In this document: positions 1-11,269 of the stretch, in pieces
Layout of the letters: each line of letters starts with the position of its first letter
How positions within the stretch are numbered: the stretch's first letter is position 1
Assembly: GCA_022414725.1 (NCBI GenBank)
Contig: CM039467.1
Location: 9,596,911-9,660,910 of the forward strand
Length of the DNA: 64,000 nucleotides
Direction: 5' to 3'
Origin: Microglena sp. YARC
Taxonomy: Eukaryota > Chlorophyta > Chlorophyceae > Chlamydomonadales > Chlamydomonadaceae
The notes under the pieces: generated by a model
Told to the model about the DNA's origin: nothing
What the model saw: only the letters and a program-made list of their open reading frames with translations
Databases searched by the model: none
Translations under genes and position numbers: made by a program

Positions 1-19
1 CATGGTTTCACAAGATTTA

Positions 20-1010
20 AGTCTGGCCTTCTATAAAGAGCATCAGCTGCAACGTTAAGCCACTTCATTAGCAACAATGGCAAAATTGTATTCGAGCAAG
101 CAAGCGTAATCAGTTTGCTTGATGATACTCAGATGCCGCTACACACATATTTTGCGAAACCTTTATCAATCTCCACCCATAATTCATATCCCTAGGAGAA
201 AAGTAGTGCCTCACCTTCGTTTTAATGCATGAATGGTTCGTTAAATAGCTCGCAATTCATGAACTATAATATGAAAGTTCTGGAGAACTCCTAGTTTCCT
301 GTTCTCAATAGGCTTATTGTAACCCATTTTACTTCTTGTTTTCAGGTAAAGATCACTCCAATCGCAAAATCGTTTGGGAATGACATTGACAATTGTATGG
401 GCCTTCACCACAAAAGTTGAATCAAAATCAAGTTTGAATATGATGTGTCTTGACATCAATGCAATTTGCAGTGTTTGGAGGGACTATTTTCTGGTCTTTG
501 TTCAAAAACATTTTTTTGTATGATGATGATGTTCAGCATGCTCAGATTAGTTTTGGAAATATCAGAATGTCATAGTGGTGAAATCATGACCAAGTCATCC
601 AATTGTTGATCATATCAAGTCTTGAACCATGGAGCATCGCAAACGCCAAAATAAGGGACTGTGAGTTCAGAAAGTCCATACCATATTTTGGTATAACCTA
701 ATATCCATCTCATTGATCTGGACCTGGTGAGAGCCTGATGAAAGATCATTTTTAGGAAATTCTCTGCTCCTTGTAACCAATCCAGAATCCTATCAATACG
801 CTGAAGTGGATAACCATTTTTGATAGCTCTCCGAGTTTAGGGTTCTGCCAATATTCAAAACACACATCCTATTCTTAGTACCATCTTCCTCTTTACTGGC
901 AAATAAAAGGCACGGGCTTCCGTAAGGCCATTAAAAATGGGTGAATGGCCTTTTATCGAGTAACTCTCAAAAATTGCTCTTTGACTTCGCGCATTCATCA
1001 CAACTCAATA
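20..1010 (-). pseudogene. Gypsy pol fragment: reverse transcriptase and RNase H (decayed)
   Basis: Minus-strand translation in shifting frames gives recognisable gypsy RT blocks in order. SPYGSPC (about 905-935) corresponds to the SPYGAPV motif. TIKNGYPLQRIDRILDWLQG (777-835) matches the usual [21 protein letters not shown] block. HQVQINEMDI (about 710-740) and VPYFGVCDAPW (about 625-665) match the fingers and palm. YDILIF (about 551-580) is the remnant of the catalytic YLDDILIF, with a residue lost. RNase H follows with HELRAI (243-265) and NVAADALYRRPD (22-56). These domains would copy the element RNA into DNA and degrade the template. Several frameshifts and stops show it is inactive, though some may be assembly errors. 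Confidence 0.88.
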
Positions 1011-2194
1011 TAACAATGGGGCGGCTCTTGTGTGGGTCAAACCAATGCCAATCCTGTCTCGATAATTAACAGATCTAGCTCGTAGAAGACCTGCTAATAC
1101 CTTTAGGAAAGACTTTATAATACTCAGCCACAGCTATCACATAGAACCGGTCTCTTGCTGAGTTTGCCATGCTGAATGATCATTCGTGTACCTCTTTTCT
1201 GATGGGCGTTAATGTGGATCGAGGTACCGCGAGGAGACCACCGCCACATCAGACATTTTTGGTGGGACTTCCTCATCAGTCCTCACCAGCGGGACTCTTT
1301 TCGCTTACAGCAAGGATTTCAAACTTCTTTTCGGTGTTGGATTCATGATGGCCGCTTTCATCGTTTTTCGTAACACTTTACTTTTTGTTTCCGCACACCC
1401 AACTCTCCGAAGGGATCGCGATGAAGTAAGGAGGCCCTTTTTTCCTGAGCGTCCCTAGCCATCATACAACTGTTTTTCAAATCCCAACTCACCGAAGGGA
1501 TTGTGATAAAATTAGGGATTAGTCTTTGTGGCTCTCTGTACTAAGGCGCCAAGCAGAAATTAATTGCATTAGTCAACTTCAATCTCGAGATATGCTTTCC
1601 TTGTTTTGCATAACCTCATGAATGCAGAGGGTTTTCCAATTAACTTCGCATAACCTCATGGTTTTTTCCAATTAGTTGTAAGGATTGTACCGCTCCATCC
1701 ACAATTTCCATCATGTGTGTGGCTTTATCTAAGTCCACTTCAATTTTGAATAGCTTCATAATTCCCATTTTAATATTTTGGCAAGGTAAATATTCCACCA
1801 TCAGTTTTGTGTGGTCCTCTTCGGATATATCATCTCATTCTCCGATTGTTTGTGGAGCAAATGTTTCTTTGATACCCATCAAGTTAACAGTTGCCTCTCT
1901 TTGTTGGTGCATTGGGAATAAGCAGCCAGCTATCCGCATCCCTTACCTTGCAAAATCAGCCATTCAAAAGGACACATCTTTATTTTATAAAGGGAACAAC
2001 TTTATTTGGCCGGGCTACCACATGCCATTTGTGGATGTTGATGAACAGTCATCTTACATCTCAATAGTCGTAACCTGTATAAGTTTCCCATCACCAATAT
2101 GATAATTTAAGTCCGGGCACTCATTGGTTTTATGTCCGGGTTTCTTGCACAAAAGACATATTACGGGACGCATAGTCTCGCGCTCCGCATAATC
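1011..2194 (-). pseudogene. Gypsy gag C-terminus, zinc knuckle and presumed protease region
   Basis: The minus strand at 2117-2158 encodes CLLCKKPGHKTNEC, a perfect CX2CX4HX4C nucleocapsid zinc knuckle, followed by PDLN. In a gypsy element this lies at the end of gag, just before protease. The protease would fall at about 1100-2000, but I could not find a convincing aspartic-protease active site there, and frames are broken. The copia element inserted only about 36 bp upstream of the knuckle, so the rest of gag lies beyond it at 7479-8851. Confidence 0.72.
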
Positions 2195-2437
2195 TGTTAT
2201 TGACCGGTTCTCCCGGCTCAGCTAGAGTGTTCCTTGGGGCACCAGGCCTTCGCCTGGAAGCTTCCATAGTAGTGCTTCACCGTTAGGGCCGGCACCTACC
2301 GGCGGCAGTACCTGAGGTACCGGTCGCCCTTCCCTTCTTATACCTAGCCTGCCGCTGGCATGCTATCACGATTGTAAACGTAGCACCTTCGCCTATCCCT
2401 GTGTCAGTCCTCACGAGATAATACTCCGGAAGCTAAA
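2195..2437 (+). repeat. Copia 5' LTR
   Basis: 243 bp, starting TGTTATTGACCGG and ending GGAAGCTAAA. It matches 7233-7478 over its whole length, with mostly single-base indel differences. The left neighbour TAATC is the target-site duplication. The 3' end is set at the last base before the copies diverge and is ambiguous by one base, because ATAATC is also shared. Confidence 0.93.
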
Positions 2438-2451
2438 GGTTATCGCTCCCA
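2438..2451 (+). promoter_or_regulatory. Possible copia primer-binding site
   Basis: GGTTATCGCTCCC directly follows the 5' LTR. Plant copia elements usually prime from initiator tRNA-Met with TGGTATCAGAGC. The resemblance here is only partial, so the tRNA used is uncertain; the position is what supports the call. Confidence 0.4.
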
Positions 2452-2524
2452 CGCCGTCCCGTGTTCCACTGCAACAGTCTTCCACGCCTGTTACCCTGTC
2501 CGTAGATCCGAGCTCCCGCGCACC

Positions 2525-3299
2525 ATGCAGTGCCTTCCACAGTTGGCCGTCGGCAACAACCGAAGGAAAAGGATCTCAGTTGCAGAATCTTCTCTGATTG
2601 CTAGGACTCAACCCCGCTTGGAACACCAGCCCCCCCCCTTCCCCCCTGCGTCAAGCCCATCAATTCCCTTCTCCCTAATCCCGCCGTCACCTTACCTCTC
2701 CGGCCCGCAAGCATCTGTACCCCCCCCCCCCCCCCCCCCCTCTTTTCTTCAACTACGAGTCGTCCAGCCCTTTGCAATGAACCCCCCGTCGGCGTCTAAC
2801 GCCGCAGAGTTCCATTCACTGCTCAAGGACATCTCTCAAGAAGTTAAGGTGATGGAAGGAAGAAAGTATAGAGACTCACACCCCAAAACTAAAATTGATT
2901 CTAGCATTTCATCATGCACAATATGACTTGTCCCCTGCTCTCAAACTACAGTACATGAAGAACTTCAGGCACATAGACTTATTAACTTGGCTACAATGAT
3001 GTGTATGCAGACTGGTATTTTGAAAACATAGATTCATCAACAGATCTAGTGCCATATACCCACAGCTCAACATGCTGAACTTTTCACCCATCCATGGAGT
3101 GATTCAAATATCCCTTGTATCCAAAGAACCGCAAACAGCCAGAGCCAGACAAAGTCACAACACAGCCAGAGACAAACGAACACCATGCACCCAATATGCC
3201 CTCAATGCGACACGCAACACGCGCAGCATATACAAAAATGGATCATGGACACAGGTGCAACCTCCCACATGACTGGGAGATGCCAGCCTCCTATATGAC
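2525..3299 (+). pseudogene. Copia gag and protease remnant
   Basis: A likely gag start is the ATG at 2777 (MNPPSASNAAEFHSLL). The open frame upstream from 2525 runs through a 21-base poly-C tract (2720-2740) that codes only proline. Gag decays after about 2926. At 3197-3208 the frame reads CPQC, and at 3239-3277 it reads WIMDTGATSHMTG. The latter contains the copia aspartic-protease active site D-[ST]-G-A-[ST]-x-H and releases the mature proteins from the polyprotein in working elements. The region between is frameshifted, and most of gag appears to be missing or unrecognisable. Confidence 0.72.
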
Positions 3300-3599
3300 A
3301 TAAAAGACATAGCTCCCATAAAAGTCCATACAGCTCTGGCCACACTTACATTAACAAAGTCTGGCCACAGCCCTCATCAGAGGAGAAAATGGGAAACTTC
3401 ACATCTTCTCAATGTCCACCTCAACTCAGATAAGAACACACCCAACTTGTTCTCTCCATGGCATCAGCCATTCAAAAATGTGCCCAACATGGAATTAAGT
3501 TAACATCTGACAAAGGCACAATGACGCATCAAATAACAGAGTCATCATCTCTCAGGATCCAGAAAGCGGCTTCTGTACCTAGTTCCTGTAGTCAAACAT

Positions 3600-4380
3600 G
3601 ACCCTACCCTTATCAAGAGGATCTGAATACACCACTGCTGTAGCAATGGCAGCTGTCTCCAGAAAAACCCCATGACAGCTGAACTTCAACACAATCAGAT
3701 TAGGACATCTAGCCTACAGCTTCCTTAGCACCGAATGGCCTCAGAAGACATGGTCATTGGAAACGACATCACCTCATCTGCATTTCGGAAAATGAGTTAA
3801 GCCAACCTGTGAGATATGGCATTCTATCTCTAAGATGGACAAGAACCCCTACCCCACATCTCACACCAAGAGTTCTACAGACCTATGGGAATCATTCACA
3901 TTGACATGAGTGGAAAGATGAAAGTTCCTAGCCTAAGTGGCAGCCTCTACTTCCAAGGCATTCTGGATGATTACTCCAAATAATCCATTGTTACATTCCA
4001 CAAAACCAAAGATGCAGTAGCCAAGGCTACAATCACTGAGCTTGAACGGTATGAGGTCCTCACCGCAAAACAAAATTGGAACCATTTTTTTGCGACAATG
4101 GATCAGAATACATTTGCAACAAATTCAAAATTGGTGCAAAAAGAAAGGAATCACACTCAACTTCACAGTCCAGGAAACCCCTCTACAAATGGTGCAGCAG
4201 AGCGCCTGAACAGAACTCTGCATGACAGGTCCACAGCCCTTCTCCTCTCATCTAAATTCCCCAACAGTTTTACTGGGCAGAAATGGTCAAAAATGCAAGT
4301 ATCCTCAGAAACCTCTCACCAAACCTCTGATCCAACAAAACACCATATCGAACTATTTCCATGGTGTCAAACCTAAGATA
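3600..4380 (+). pseudogene. Copia integrase remnant
   Basis: Pieces of the GAG-pre-integrase and integrase core can be read in shifting frames. The three catalytic acidic residues are visible: IHIDMSG (about 3893-3912) holds the first Asp, CDNGSEY (4091-4111) the second, and NGAAERLNRTL (about 4188-4220) the Glu. An in-frame TAA after GILDDYSK (about 3982) and at least one frameshift break the domain. In an active copy this enzyme inserts the cDNA into the host genome. Confidence 0.75.
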
Positions 4381-4762
4381 GACCACCTCAGAACTTATTG
4401 GGTGCACAGCATATGTACATGTCCCACCCAAATCAAGGGATTTCAAATTCTCCCCATACCGCCAAGATCACTAGGCTCATTGGATACTCAGACCTCCAGA
4501 AAAAGCCTACAGAGTGGTAGACTCCTCACACAAAATTTTGATGCCAGAGACATCACCTTCAATGAATTTGAAAACCTGGCAGGTCAAAAAGGATTCCCAA
4601 GTGCAGACGCTGTAGTACTAGGAACCTATGAAGATGATATCCCTGTAGAAGTTGATGAAGATGACCCTCCTCTTCTTCCCCTGCTATCCCCACCCAGTCT
4701 GAACTCATAGAAAGAGAGTACATCCTGGCAGACAAGCTAATATCAGACCAACCCACAGGTGT
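4381..4762 (+). pseudogene. Copia integrase C-terminal and linker region (decayed)
   Basis: An open frame from 4222 to 4710 continues out of the integrase core into an acidic, proline-rich stretch ending around PPLLPLLSPPSLNS. This type of low-complexity linker commonly separates integrase from RT in copia polyproteins. No catalytic motif is present. The frame is left and the RT frame begins after a stop. Confidence 0.5.
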
Positions 4763-5584
4763 GTGGGACTACCAGACAACCTCTCTTCTAACCCAGAAAC
4801 AGTTTACCAGCCGACTTACACTCCACCAGCATCCACTCTCCAACCAGCAGCCAGTACACCTCATAACCACACAGTAGAACAGGGAGATGAACACATACCT
4901 CAAGAAATTGAAAATCCCAATAACCCCCCACCTCCACCACACCAGGAGCTACCTCCAGCCACACCTCCTAGCCCTGAGGTTCCACCACCCCCAGAAGTGG
5001 ACCCATCCCTACTTGAACCTAGACGTAGTGGCAGAGAGAGACACTCCCCTAACTTTCTAGCCTTCCTAGCTGCAGACCAAGTTATCATTCCCAAGAATGA
5101 AAGAGAAGCCCTCTCTGGCCCTCGAGCCAAAGAATGGAGGGCAGCTATGAAAGAAGAACTAGCAGCTCTTGCACAGATGAACACCTGGTCCCTCTCAGAA
5201 CTCCCATCAGGAGCAAAAGCCATAGGAACCAAGTGGGTATTTGACATCAAACAGTCAGTTGATGGAGAAATTGTCAGAAACAAAGCAAGACTAGTTGCCA
5301 AAGGGTATGCCCAACGCCCAGGAATGGACTATGATGAAGTTTTTGCACCAGTAGCTAAGCATGCTACCATTCGTTACATCCTCTCAATGGCAGCAAACCC
5401 AAAGGCATACCTAGCCCAGTTAGACGTTTCCACAGCCTTCCTCAATGGAACAGTTGAAGAAGAACTGTACTGCACCCAACCACCAGGATTCGAACAGGAC
5501 CACAGGGTCTGTCGTATGTGGAAATGCCTTTATGGTCTCAAACAAGCCTCCAGACAGTGGTACCGTCAAGGTAAGACGATATGA
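4763..5584 (+). pseudogene. Copia reverse transcriptase, N-terminal two thirds (RVT_2)
   Basis: A 273-residue open frame. Residues 1-90 are a proline-rich linker, ending in a basic EPRRSGRERHSPNF motif typical of the segment before copia RT. The RVT_2 domain follows: EWRAAMKEELAAL, GTKWVFDIKQ, NKARLVAKGYAQRPGMDYDEVFAPV, LAQLDVSTAFLNGTVEEELY and CLYGLKQASRQWY. QLDVSTAFLNG carries the first catalytic aspartate. The frame is lost just after RQWY by a frameshift and the domain continues in another frame from 5581. It is part of the copia polyprotein, so the ATG at 4763 is not a real start. Confidence 0.9.
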
Positions 5585-5980
5585 CAGCTATTGGATTCAA
5601 AGAGGTAGACGTAGACCAAGGTCTCTTTGTGCTCCCCAGCCCAACCAACACACCCATTATCTGGGTGCTCCTCTGGGTTGATGACTTCCTTATGCTGTCC
5701 TTTGACAAAACCATCCTAGACAAGTACAAAAACACATCATGACGCTTTACAAGACTAGAGACCTCGGTGACCCCTCAGTTTTTGTTGGCTATGAAATCAC
5801 AAGGAATGCATCAGCTGGCACCTCACATCTGCCAATCAAGGTTCACCAGGACCTGCTGCGCGCCCACAACATGCTTCCTGAACCCAACAGCACCAGATTC
5901 CCTGTGCCCTTCTACCAGATGCTCCACTGCCCTATGCCAGCAAAGATGCTCCAGACACAGGTCTACCACTTGCCAAATTG
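5581..5980 (+). pseudogene. Copia reverse transcriptase, C-terminal part with WVDD catalytic motif
   Basis: Starting at 5581 in a new frame, MTAIGFKEVDVDQGLFVLP leads to LWVDDFLML (5670-5696). This is the YVDD catalytic loop, here with Trp in place of Tyr. Another frameshift near 5727 moves the reading to MTLYKTRDLGDPSVFVGYEI (5739 onward), the RT thumb and connection. The breaks confirm that this copy cannot make an active polymerase as assembled. Confidence 0.82.
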
Positions 5981-6648
5981 TAGGCTCCCTCAACTACCTG
6001 GCAGTTAACACAAGACCTGACATTGCCCAAGCAGTCAACAGATTGGCCAGGCACAGTGCACACCCGTTGCATGACCACATGGAAGCTGCAACAGGTATCC
6101 TCAAGTACCTGTCTAACACCCCAGACCATGGCATCACCTACACCTTCTCCAACAAACCCCTCATTGGTTACTGTGACTCTGACCATGCTGCCTGTCCAAT
6201 CACAAGGAAGTCCACAACAGGTTACGTCTTCCTCAACCAAGGGGGAGCAATCTCATGGGCATCTAAGATCCAGGCATCTGCCACAGCATTGTCCACTACA
6301 GAAGCTGAGTTCATGGCAGCTACCTCTGCTGCCCAAGAAGGAATGTGGTTGAGAAAGCTACAACACTCTGCCACCGGCATAGTTCCCCCTCCCCTCCCCA
6401 TCAATGGTGACAACCAAGCTGCCCTTAGTGCCTGGAACCAAGAGAAGCTGTCATCCAGACTGAAGCACATGGAGACCAGGTTCTACTTCCTCAAAGAACA
6501 GTCCAAGAAGGAGGGCATCAAAATGAACTGGATCCCAACTGCTGCCAACGTGTCTGACATGCTCACCAAAGCTCTGCCCAGGACCAAGTTCTGTGACTTC
6601 AGAGCAAAGATTGGATGCATTGCCAAACTCAAAATGGACTACCTGTAG
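5976..6648 (+). pseudogene. Copia RNase H domain
   Basis: The C-terminal part of a frame ending at 6648 reads IVGSLNYLAVNTRPDIAQAVNRLARH. It then reads GYCDSDHAACPITRKSTTGY and SALSTTEAEFMAA-like sequence (as TALSTTEAEFMAA), and ends NVSDMLTKALP. These are the standard blocks of copia RNase HI, including the DSD and STTEAE acidic residues. The domain is intact over about 220 residues and ends in a natural stop codon, the end of the polyprotein. Upstream codons of the same frame (from 5767) are a shifted reading of RT. Confidence 0.9.
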
Positions 6649-7232
6649 AAGCTTTGATCAAGAACCTGTGATATAGCATCACTCATGTCCTTGACCATGG
6701 GGAGCTACCTGCCTTCTTGCTTTCCTGCAGCTCCCTGCAGATCCCTTACAATCCATTACTGACCCCATAGTTATCCCCAGCTGTGATCTTGAAATCCTGA
6801 CTCCTGATACTTTATAGATGATACTGGAAGTATCTCACTATATCCTTCCATCTGGAATGATAGCCATGAGCCAGCGGGGGACGTCTACTTTAGAGTTATT
6901 TATTAATGGAAATCAAACAGATTGCTATCAGCCCCCTCTTGATAAACAAAGCCATATGGCTGCACCTTCCTGGCAGCTCCACAGCTGGAATCCAGTCTTA
7001 TTTTGATAATAGATGACCTGTACTGCCACTGGCCCCTGTTCTCCTCTGAGTGTAATCTCACGTGCCTTACAAGCCAGGCACCATTCTTTGACTCAGTTTG
7101 GCCAGTCAGAAGCTTTTTCCCTTGTGCTTCCATATGCACCAGATGTTTATTTTCACTCTAGCCTCCCTTCCCTAGAACCTCCTAATAATTCCAGGGATTC
7201 TTGTTATCAAGAATACCAGGAATTGGGGGGGA
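6649..7232 (+). other. Copia 3' untranslated region with polypurine tract
   Basis: This stretch between the RNase H stop codon and the right LTR contains no convincing coding sequence. The last bases, GGGGGGGA (7225-7232), form the polypurine tract that primes plus-strand DNA synthesis, immediately before the LTR. Confidence 0.75.
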
Positions 7233-7478
7233 TGTTATTGACCGGTTCTCCCGGCTCAGCTAGAGTGTCTTGGGGCACCAGGCCTTCCGCCTGGAAGCTT
7301 CCATAGTAGAGCCTTCACCCGTTAGGGCCGGCACCTACCGGCGGCAGTACCCTGAGGTACTGTCGCCCTTTCCCTTCTGATACCTAGCCTGCCGCCTGGC
7401 ATGCTATCACGATTGTAAACGTAGCACCTTCGCCTATCCCTGTGTCAGTCCTCACGAGATAATACTCCGGAAGCTAAA
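7233..7478 (+). repeat. Copia 3' LTR
   Basis: 246 bp, matching 2195-2437. It is followed by the target-site duplication TAATC (7479-7483). Differences from the left LTR are mostly one-base insertions. Confidence 0.93.
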
Positions 7479-8863
7479 TAATCACATTAATCAATTATGT
7501 TTATTTCGACTTCCATAGGTTCAGGTCGATTATTTCTTCAAGTATACAATTAAACTTTGGGGCATACGCTGTAACCATAATGGTTTGCATAGGCTCAACC
7601 ATACACATACAGTTTAATTATTGCGGGCTACCGTTAGGGCGTTAACGGCTAAGCACAAATGCCAAAGACGCCTTTAATAAATTTCATCGACTGAAATAGG
7701 GAGTAGGGAGCCCTTTTTACTGAGGACATGCAGCCTATAGCATTAGCCTGCATGCTGTTACTCGCGTATAAACGAGGGAGTAAGGTGTACTTCACTAACC
7801 TCGTATCCTACTCTGAATTAAACCAAAATACATGCCAAGCTGTTGCAATCAACGCTCTACCCCACTCTCTTCTTTAAGGGTAATGATGCATAACAGTTGT
7901 AGCGATCCATGCAACGACATTTGTGGCAACAGCAATTATTGTTGTTGTTGCAACTAAAATGCTTGTAAGAACAATGTGTGCATATCATGAGCATAGGGTT
8001 GCAAACTATATGCACTACCACTTTTCTATTCGTTGCGGTGGTACTTGAGGATCGTCGAGATCCTACATGCATGATATTTTATATTTAATTCCAAGAACAA
8101 TCTTCTAAGGCTTGAAGAATCAAACGCACTCGACGTTGTTAAAATAACTCAACAACCAAATAGAAAAATCACAGATATAGGCCATTCATCCATAACCTGC
8201 ATCCGTAACATTTCTTTGGTTTAGCTTTCCTTTTCCTGACCACCACTAGCTTACGATGAACATAAGGAGAGGGATAACTTTGGAGTCTCCATTCTAGAGA
8301 TCCATCTGGAATTTACCAATCTAGACTCCTCATAAATCTCCAACTTCGCCTCATTCTCAACATGCGCGAGCCATCCTACAAACTTTGCAAATATTTGACT
8401 CTTGAGCCAACGCACGCACTATCTTTGCAAAAGCCTTTGAAAGCCTATTGCTTTTCATCGCTAGGGGTCACTTCACTCCGCCCTTCTATAGGGTTACTCT
8501 ACAGTGGTGCGCCCACCCCTAGTCGTGGCTAATCCACCGGTTCAAGCTTGCCTTTTCTCTTCATATAAGAATAGAGGGGTCCTCGGCCTGAATCATCGAG
8601 GCTGATCCTACAGTCGTCTCGACATTCGTAGTAGCGCTCATGGTGATGTCTCAGAGGCCGATTCGCTGTCCAAAGGCAGTAGCTAAGGTGGCGCTGGCTG
8701 GCTGTGCCAAGGCGTGGCACGTGTGTGCGCGTGAATGACTTCGCGCCAAGCGTTGTGCTTCCAGGTTGAAAAGCCGTTTCCACGTGACGTGTCAGATGCC
8801 AGAAAGCTGTCTCCACACAAGGGTTTTCCGCGCTCAAAATCGATCGCGGGAGGAGGGACCAAA
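7479..8863 (-). pseudogene. Gypsy 5' leader and gag region (decayed)
   Basis: On the minus strand this is the stretch between the gypsy LTR and the copia insertion. GGAGGGACCA (8852-8861) reads on the minus strand as TGGTCCCTCC two bases after the LTR, which suits a tRNA primer-binding site. Candidate gag starts (MSATTNVETT near 8640 on the minus strand) lead into sequence broken by many stops. I see no domain that identifies gag on its own; the assignment rests on position between the LTR and the zinc knuckle. Confidence 0.55.
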
Positions 8864-9147
8864 TGTAACGAGCGTCTTCGTGAGCTCGACTAGTTCTCGT
8901 GGAAGAAGAAGGGATAAAAGTTTAGTCGTTTATACGTAACAGAGGCAGCGCGCGGCGGTATTTATAGTGCCGCCGAAGGATCTAGAACTTAGGGTTCTAG
9001 GGTTTACGCTGCAGAACACGGAACGCGACAGTTGGTCTGCGACACTGTCAGCAACACATCAGATAACTACGACAGTCGAAGGTTCCAGGCTGTCGTCAGA
9101 TAACGTTATGCTTCGCAATGTCTGGGCGAAGCTTACGGTTTGTTACA
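8864..9147 (-). repeat. Gypsy 5' LTR with TATA box
   Basis: A 284-bp segment with inverted ends TGTAAC and GTTACA. On the minus strand TATAAATA lies at 8959-8966, about 180 bp into the LTR, where the U3/R promoter is expected. This fits minus-strand transcription towards the gag and pol remnants. The sequence right of 9147 is the LINE coding region, which stops abruptly here, so this boundary is an insertion point. Confidence 0.8.
8959..8966 (-). promoter_or_regulatory. TATA box of the gypsy LTR
   Basis: TATAAATA on the minus strand, in a GC-rich context, oriented towards the element body. Confidence 0.55.
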
Positions 9148-10393
9148 GGGTCCATATGGCCTTGTCTAAGATGCCTATATCCGAGTAGCTGTAGGGTGCT
9201 ACAGTCATAGGGTAGGTGATGGCAGGTTTAATACACGTGGTGATGAGACTGAGACATTGGAGAGGGGTGGCGCCTTTCGGTTTGGCAGTGGTGAGGATTT
9301 GGTGTCCTTTACTATGTATGAGGGCCAGGGCTTGTTTCATAAGGGGTCTTCAGTTTAGGGTGAGGCTAACCGGCACCCCTAGATACTTGTATGGTTCATT
9401 AGGGGGAAGGTATGTAGCCCATGTGTCGTTAATGAGGATGGTGTTGTGGAGAAGTTTGGTTAGGGCCTTGTGGTTGGTGGGATCCTTGGGGTGGGAGCCA
9501 TGCAATATGCCAGTGATCATGCATTTACCCCCGTTAAGAGGAATCCCAGACCAAGTACTGAATTGTTGCACTTTAAGGCATTGTACCTTGAGGTTGTCTG
9601 CTGTGTTAGTGACCACACTGGTGTCATCAGCATATCCTAGGCTACCTGTTTTATCTTGGTCAGCATTGGATGTTGAGGTTATGCCTTGCTTGTATCCTCT
9701 GCCCCCGGCTTGTAGCCATCTGAGGAGAGGTTCGATGAAGATGATGAAGAGTAGGGGGGAGAGGGTGTCACCTTGCATGGTGCCTCGTGTGATTTGAATG
9801 GGTTTGCCTTGGGTGTTGTTGAGTTACATGTGGGTGGTAGCCCCGTTGTAAATTCCTTTCACAGTTTCAATGACATCTACCGGGATTCCAAGGTCATACA
9901 TAGTTTGGAGCAGCTTTTCATGGACCACCATATTAAAGGCGGATGAGAAGTCAAAGTAGGCAGCAAACAGGTCTCTTTTTGAGTGGGCCGCATCCTCGAT
10001 GTCATGTGGGAGGTGGGTGAGCTGTCTATGGGTGCTTCTGTTCTGTCTGAATCCCTCTTGGGAGTCACTGAGGACTTGGTATTGGTCCAAGTATTTGGAC
10101 ATCACTGTTGTAACCATGTTAGTCCACAATTTACCCATCGTGTTGTTGAGGCCAATAGGTCTGTAGTGGTTGGCTTGTGTGGGATCTCCTTTCTTGTAAA
10201 GCATGATGGTGTTGGAGGTCTTCCAGCAAATTGGGGTGTAGCCGGTGATCCACATAAGCCCAAACATTTTTTGTGTGGTGTGGTGCCAAGACCAGGGGAG
10301 GCAGGTTAGTAGTTCATTGGGGATTCCGTCTGGGCCAGCCTGTTTGCTTTTTGCTACGTGTTGGATGCATGTTTGGTAATTAGAGAACTCCAT
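9148..10393 (-). pseudogene. LINE ORF2 reverse transcriptase domain
   Basis: Three segments in one frame (10393-9824, 9778-9350, 9340-9148) are separated only by in-frame stops near 9823 (TAA) and 9349 (TGA). RVT_1 motifs appear in order: KQAGPDGIPNELL, HYRPIGLNNTMGKLW, EGFRQNRSTHRQL, AAYFDFSSAFNMVVHEKLL (first catalytic Asp), MQGDTLSPLLF, LGYADDTSVV (catalytic YADD) and YKYLGVPV. The C-terminal part ends at LDKAIWTL where the gypsy LTR begins. It would copy LINE RNA at the nicked target. Stops make it non-functional as assembled. Confidence 0.92.
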
Positions 10394-11268
10394 GAGGTAG
10401 GGTAGGATGGGGTTGGAGTGTTGGTGGGGTTGGGCCTTGGTTTCTAGGGAGAATGTGTCTAGCAGGGAGGCCCATGGAGGGGGGGGCGGTCTGTCTGTCC
10501 TGGGGTTGGTATTTGCCGGTGCACGTGTGGTGAGGGGGGGCCATCATGTGTCCCATGTGCTCCCCCAAGATGTCCAGGAGGTCATTAGTGGACGTTTTGT
10601 GTTGGCCAGTGGTGGGGTCTTAGAGGGTCTGGGGTGACGTCGGATTATCAGAGGTTTTGAAGATGTTTCTGTGGGCTTGTTTAGGTTTGTTGGATAGTTG
10701 GGTCATGAAGGCTGCTTTGCCAGTGGCGGTAGCTGTTTGTCTGCTGTTCGTGAGAAATCTCCGGAGGGCAGGGAGGGCCTCATCGAGGGATATATTGATT
10801 GCAGCCAAGAGGGAGGCATGGTCTGAGGCAAGCTGGATATGGGTGAGGGTGTTAGGATGGTTATGGCATGTTTCTAGGAGAGTAGAATGGGCGGTGTGAT
10901 AGGAGTTGGGGTCGGTGGTTAGGAGTTTCCTGTACGTCTTAAGCTGTTGGATATGGGAGTTGATTTTGGCGTGGGCTTTGCTCTTCTTTCTGTCAAGGAA
11001 GTGCCCTGGGATTTGGTTCCTGGTAGGGCAGGTTTCAAACATAGTGGTGAGGGCCATCCTAATAGGTTCCATAATCTGGTTGCTGAGATCGTCGAGGTCT
11101 AATCCTTTTGCAAGGAGAGTGTGTTTGACTTGGTGGAGGTGGGATGGAAGGGAATTGTCTCCTATGAGGTTGGTGGCCTGGTCCCACCAGTCCCTGATGG
11201 TTTGTGTGTGTTCCATGAAGAAGGTAGTGTGCGTTTCTTCAATGGCCTTTCTAATGGCGTTCATGGAG
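10380..11268 (-). pseudogene. LINE ORF2 linker between endonuclease and RT
   Basis: A second frame (Met at 11264; 214 codons to a stop at 10620, then open again to about 10380) carries the region between the two enzymes. Segments such as GHFLDRKKSKAHAKINSHIQ are helical and basic, as expected of a LINE linker, but hold no catalytic motif. One in-frame stop and frameshifts at both ends separate it from its neighbours. Confidence 0.7.
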
Positions 11269-11269
11269 G

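Larger units (their letters stand above)
2195..7478 (+). mobile_element. Ty1/copia LTR retrotransposon, full length, coding-defective
   Basis: A 5284-bp element with two near-identical LTRs (2195-2437 and 7233-7478) beginning TGTTATTG. It is flanked by the 5-bp direct repeat TAATC (2190-2194 and 7479-7483), the target-site duplication. Between the LTRs lie gag remnants, protease (DTGATSH), integrase, RT and RNase H, in the copia order with integrase before RT. A polypurine run (7225-7232) directly precedes the right LTR. It is inserted in the opposite orientation to the surrounding gypsy element. Coding is broken in at least six places. LTR differences are largely one-base indels, which suggests a recent insertion and/or sequencing error. 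Confidence 0.95.
1..9147 (-). mobile_element. Ty3/gypsy LTR retrotransposon, partial, split by a copia insertion
   Basis: On the minus strand the parts lie in gypsy order. A 284-bp LTR (8864-9147) is followed by a primer-binding-like site, a degenerate leader and gag region (7479-8851), a CCHC zinc knuckle (2117-2158), reverse transcriptase (about 500-1010) and RNase H (about 20-330). Integrase and the second LTR would lie beyond the left edge of the window. A plus-strand copia element (2195-7478) interrupts gag. All coding parts are riddled with stops and frameshifts, so the copy is dead. The order gag, RT, RNase H and the RT motifs identify Ty3/gypsy; the clade is not determined. Confidence 0.88.

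Noticed and set aside
1713..2102. 129-codon plus-strand frame
   Set aside because: It overlaps the gypsy gag/protease region coded on the minus strand and shows no domain.
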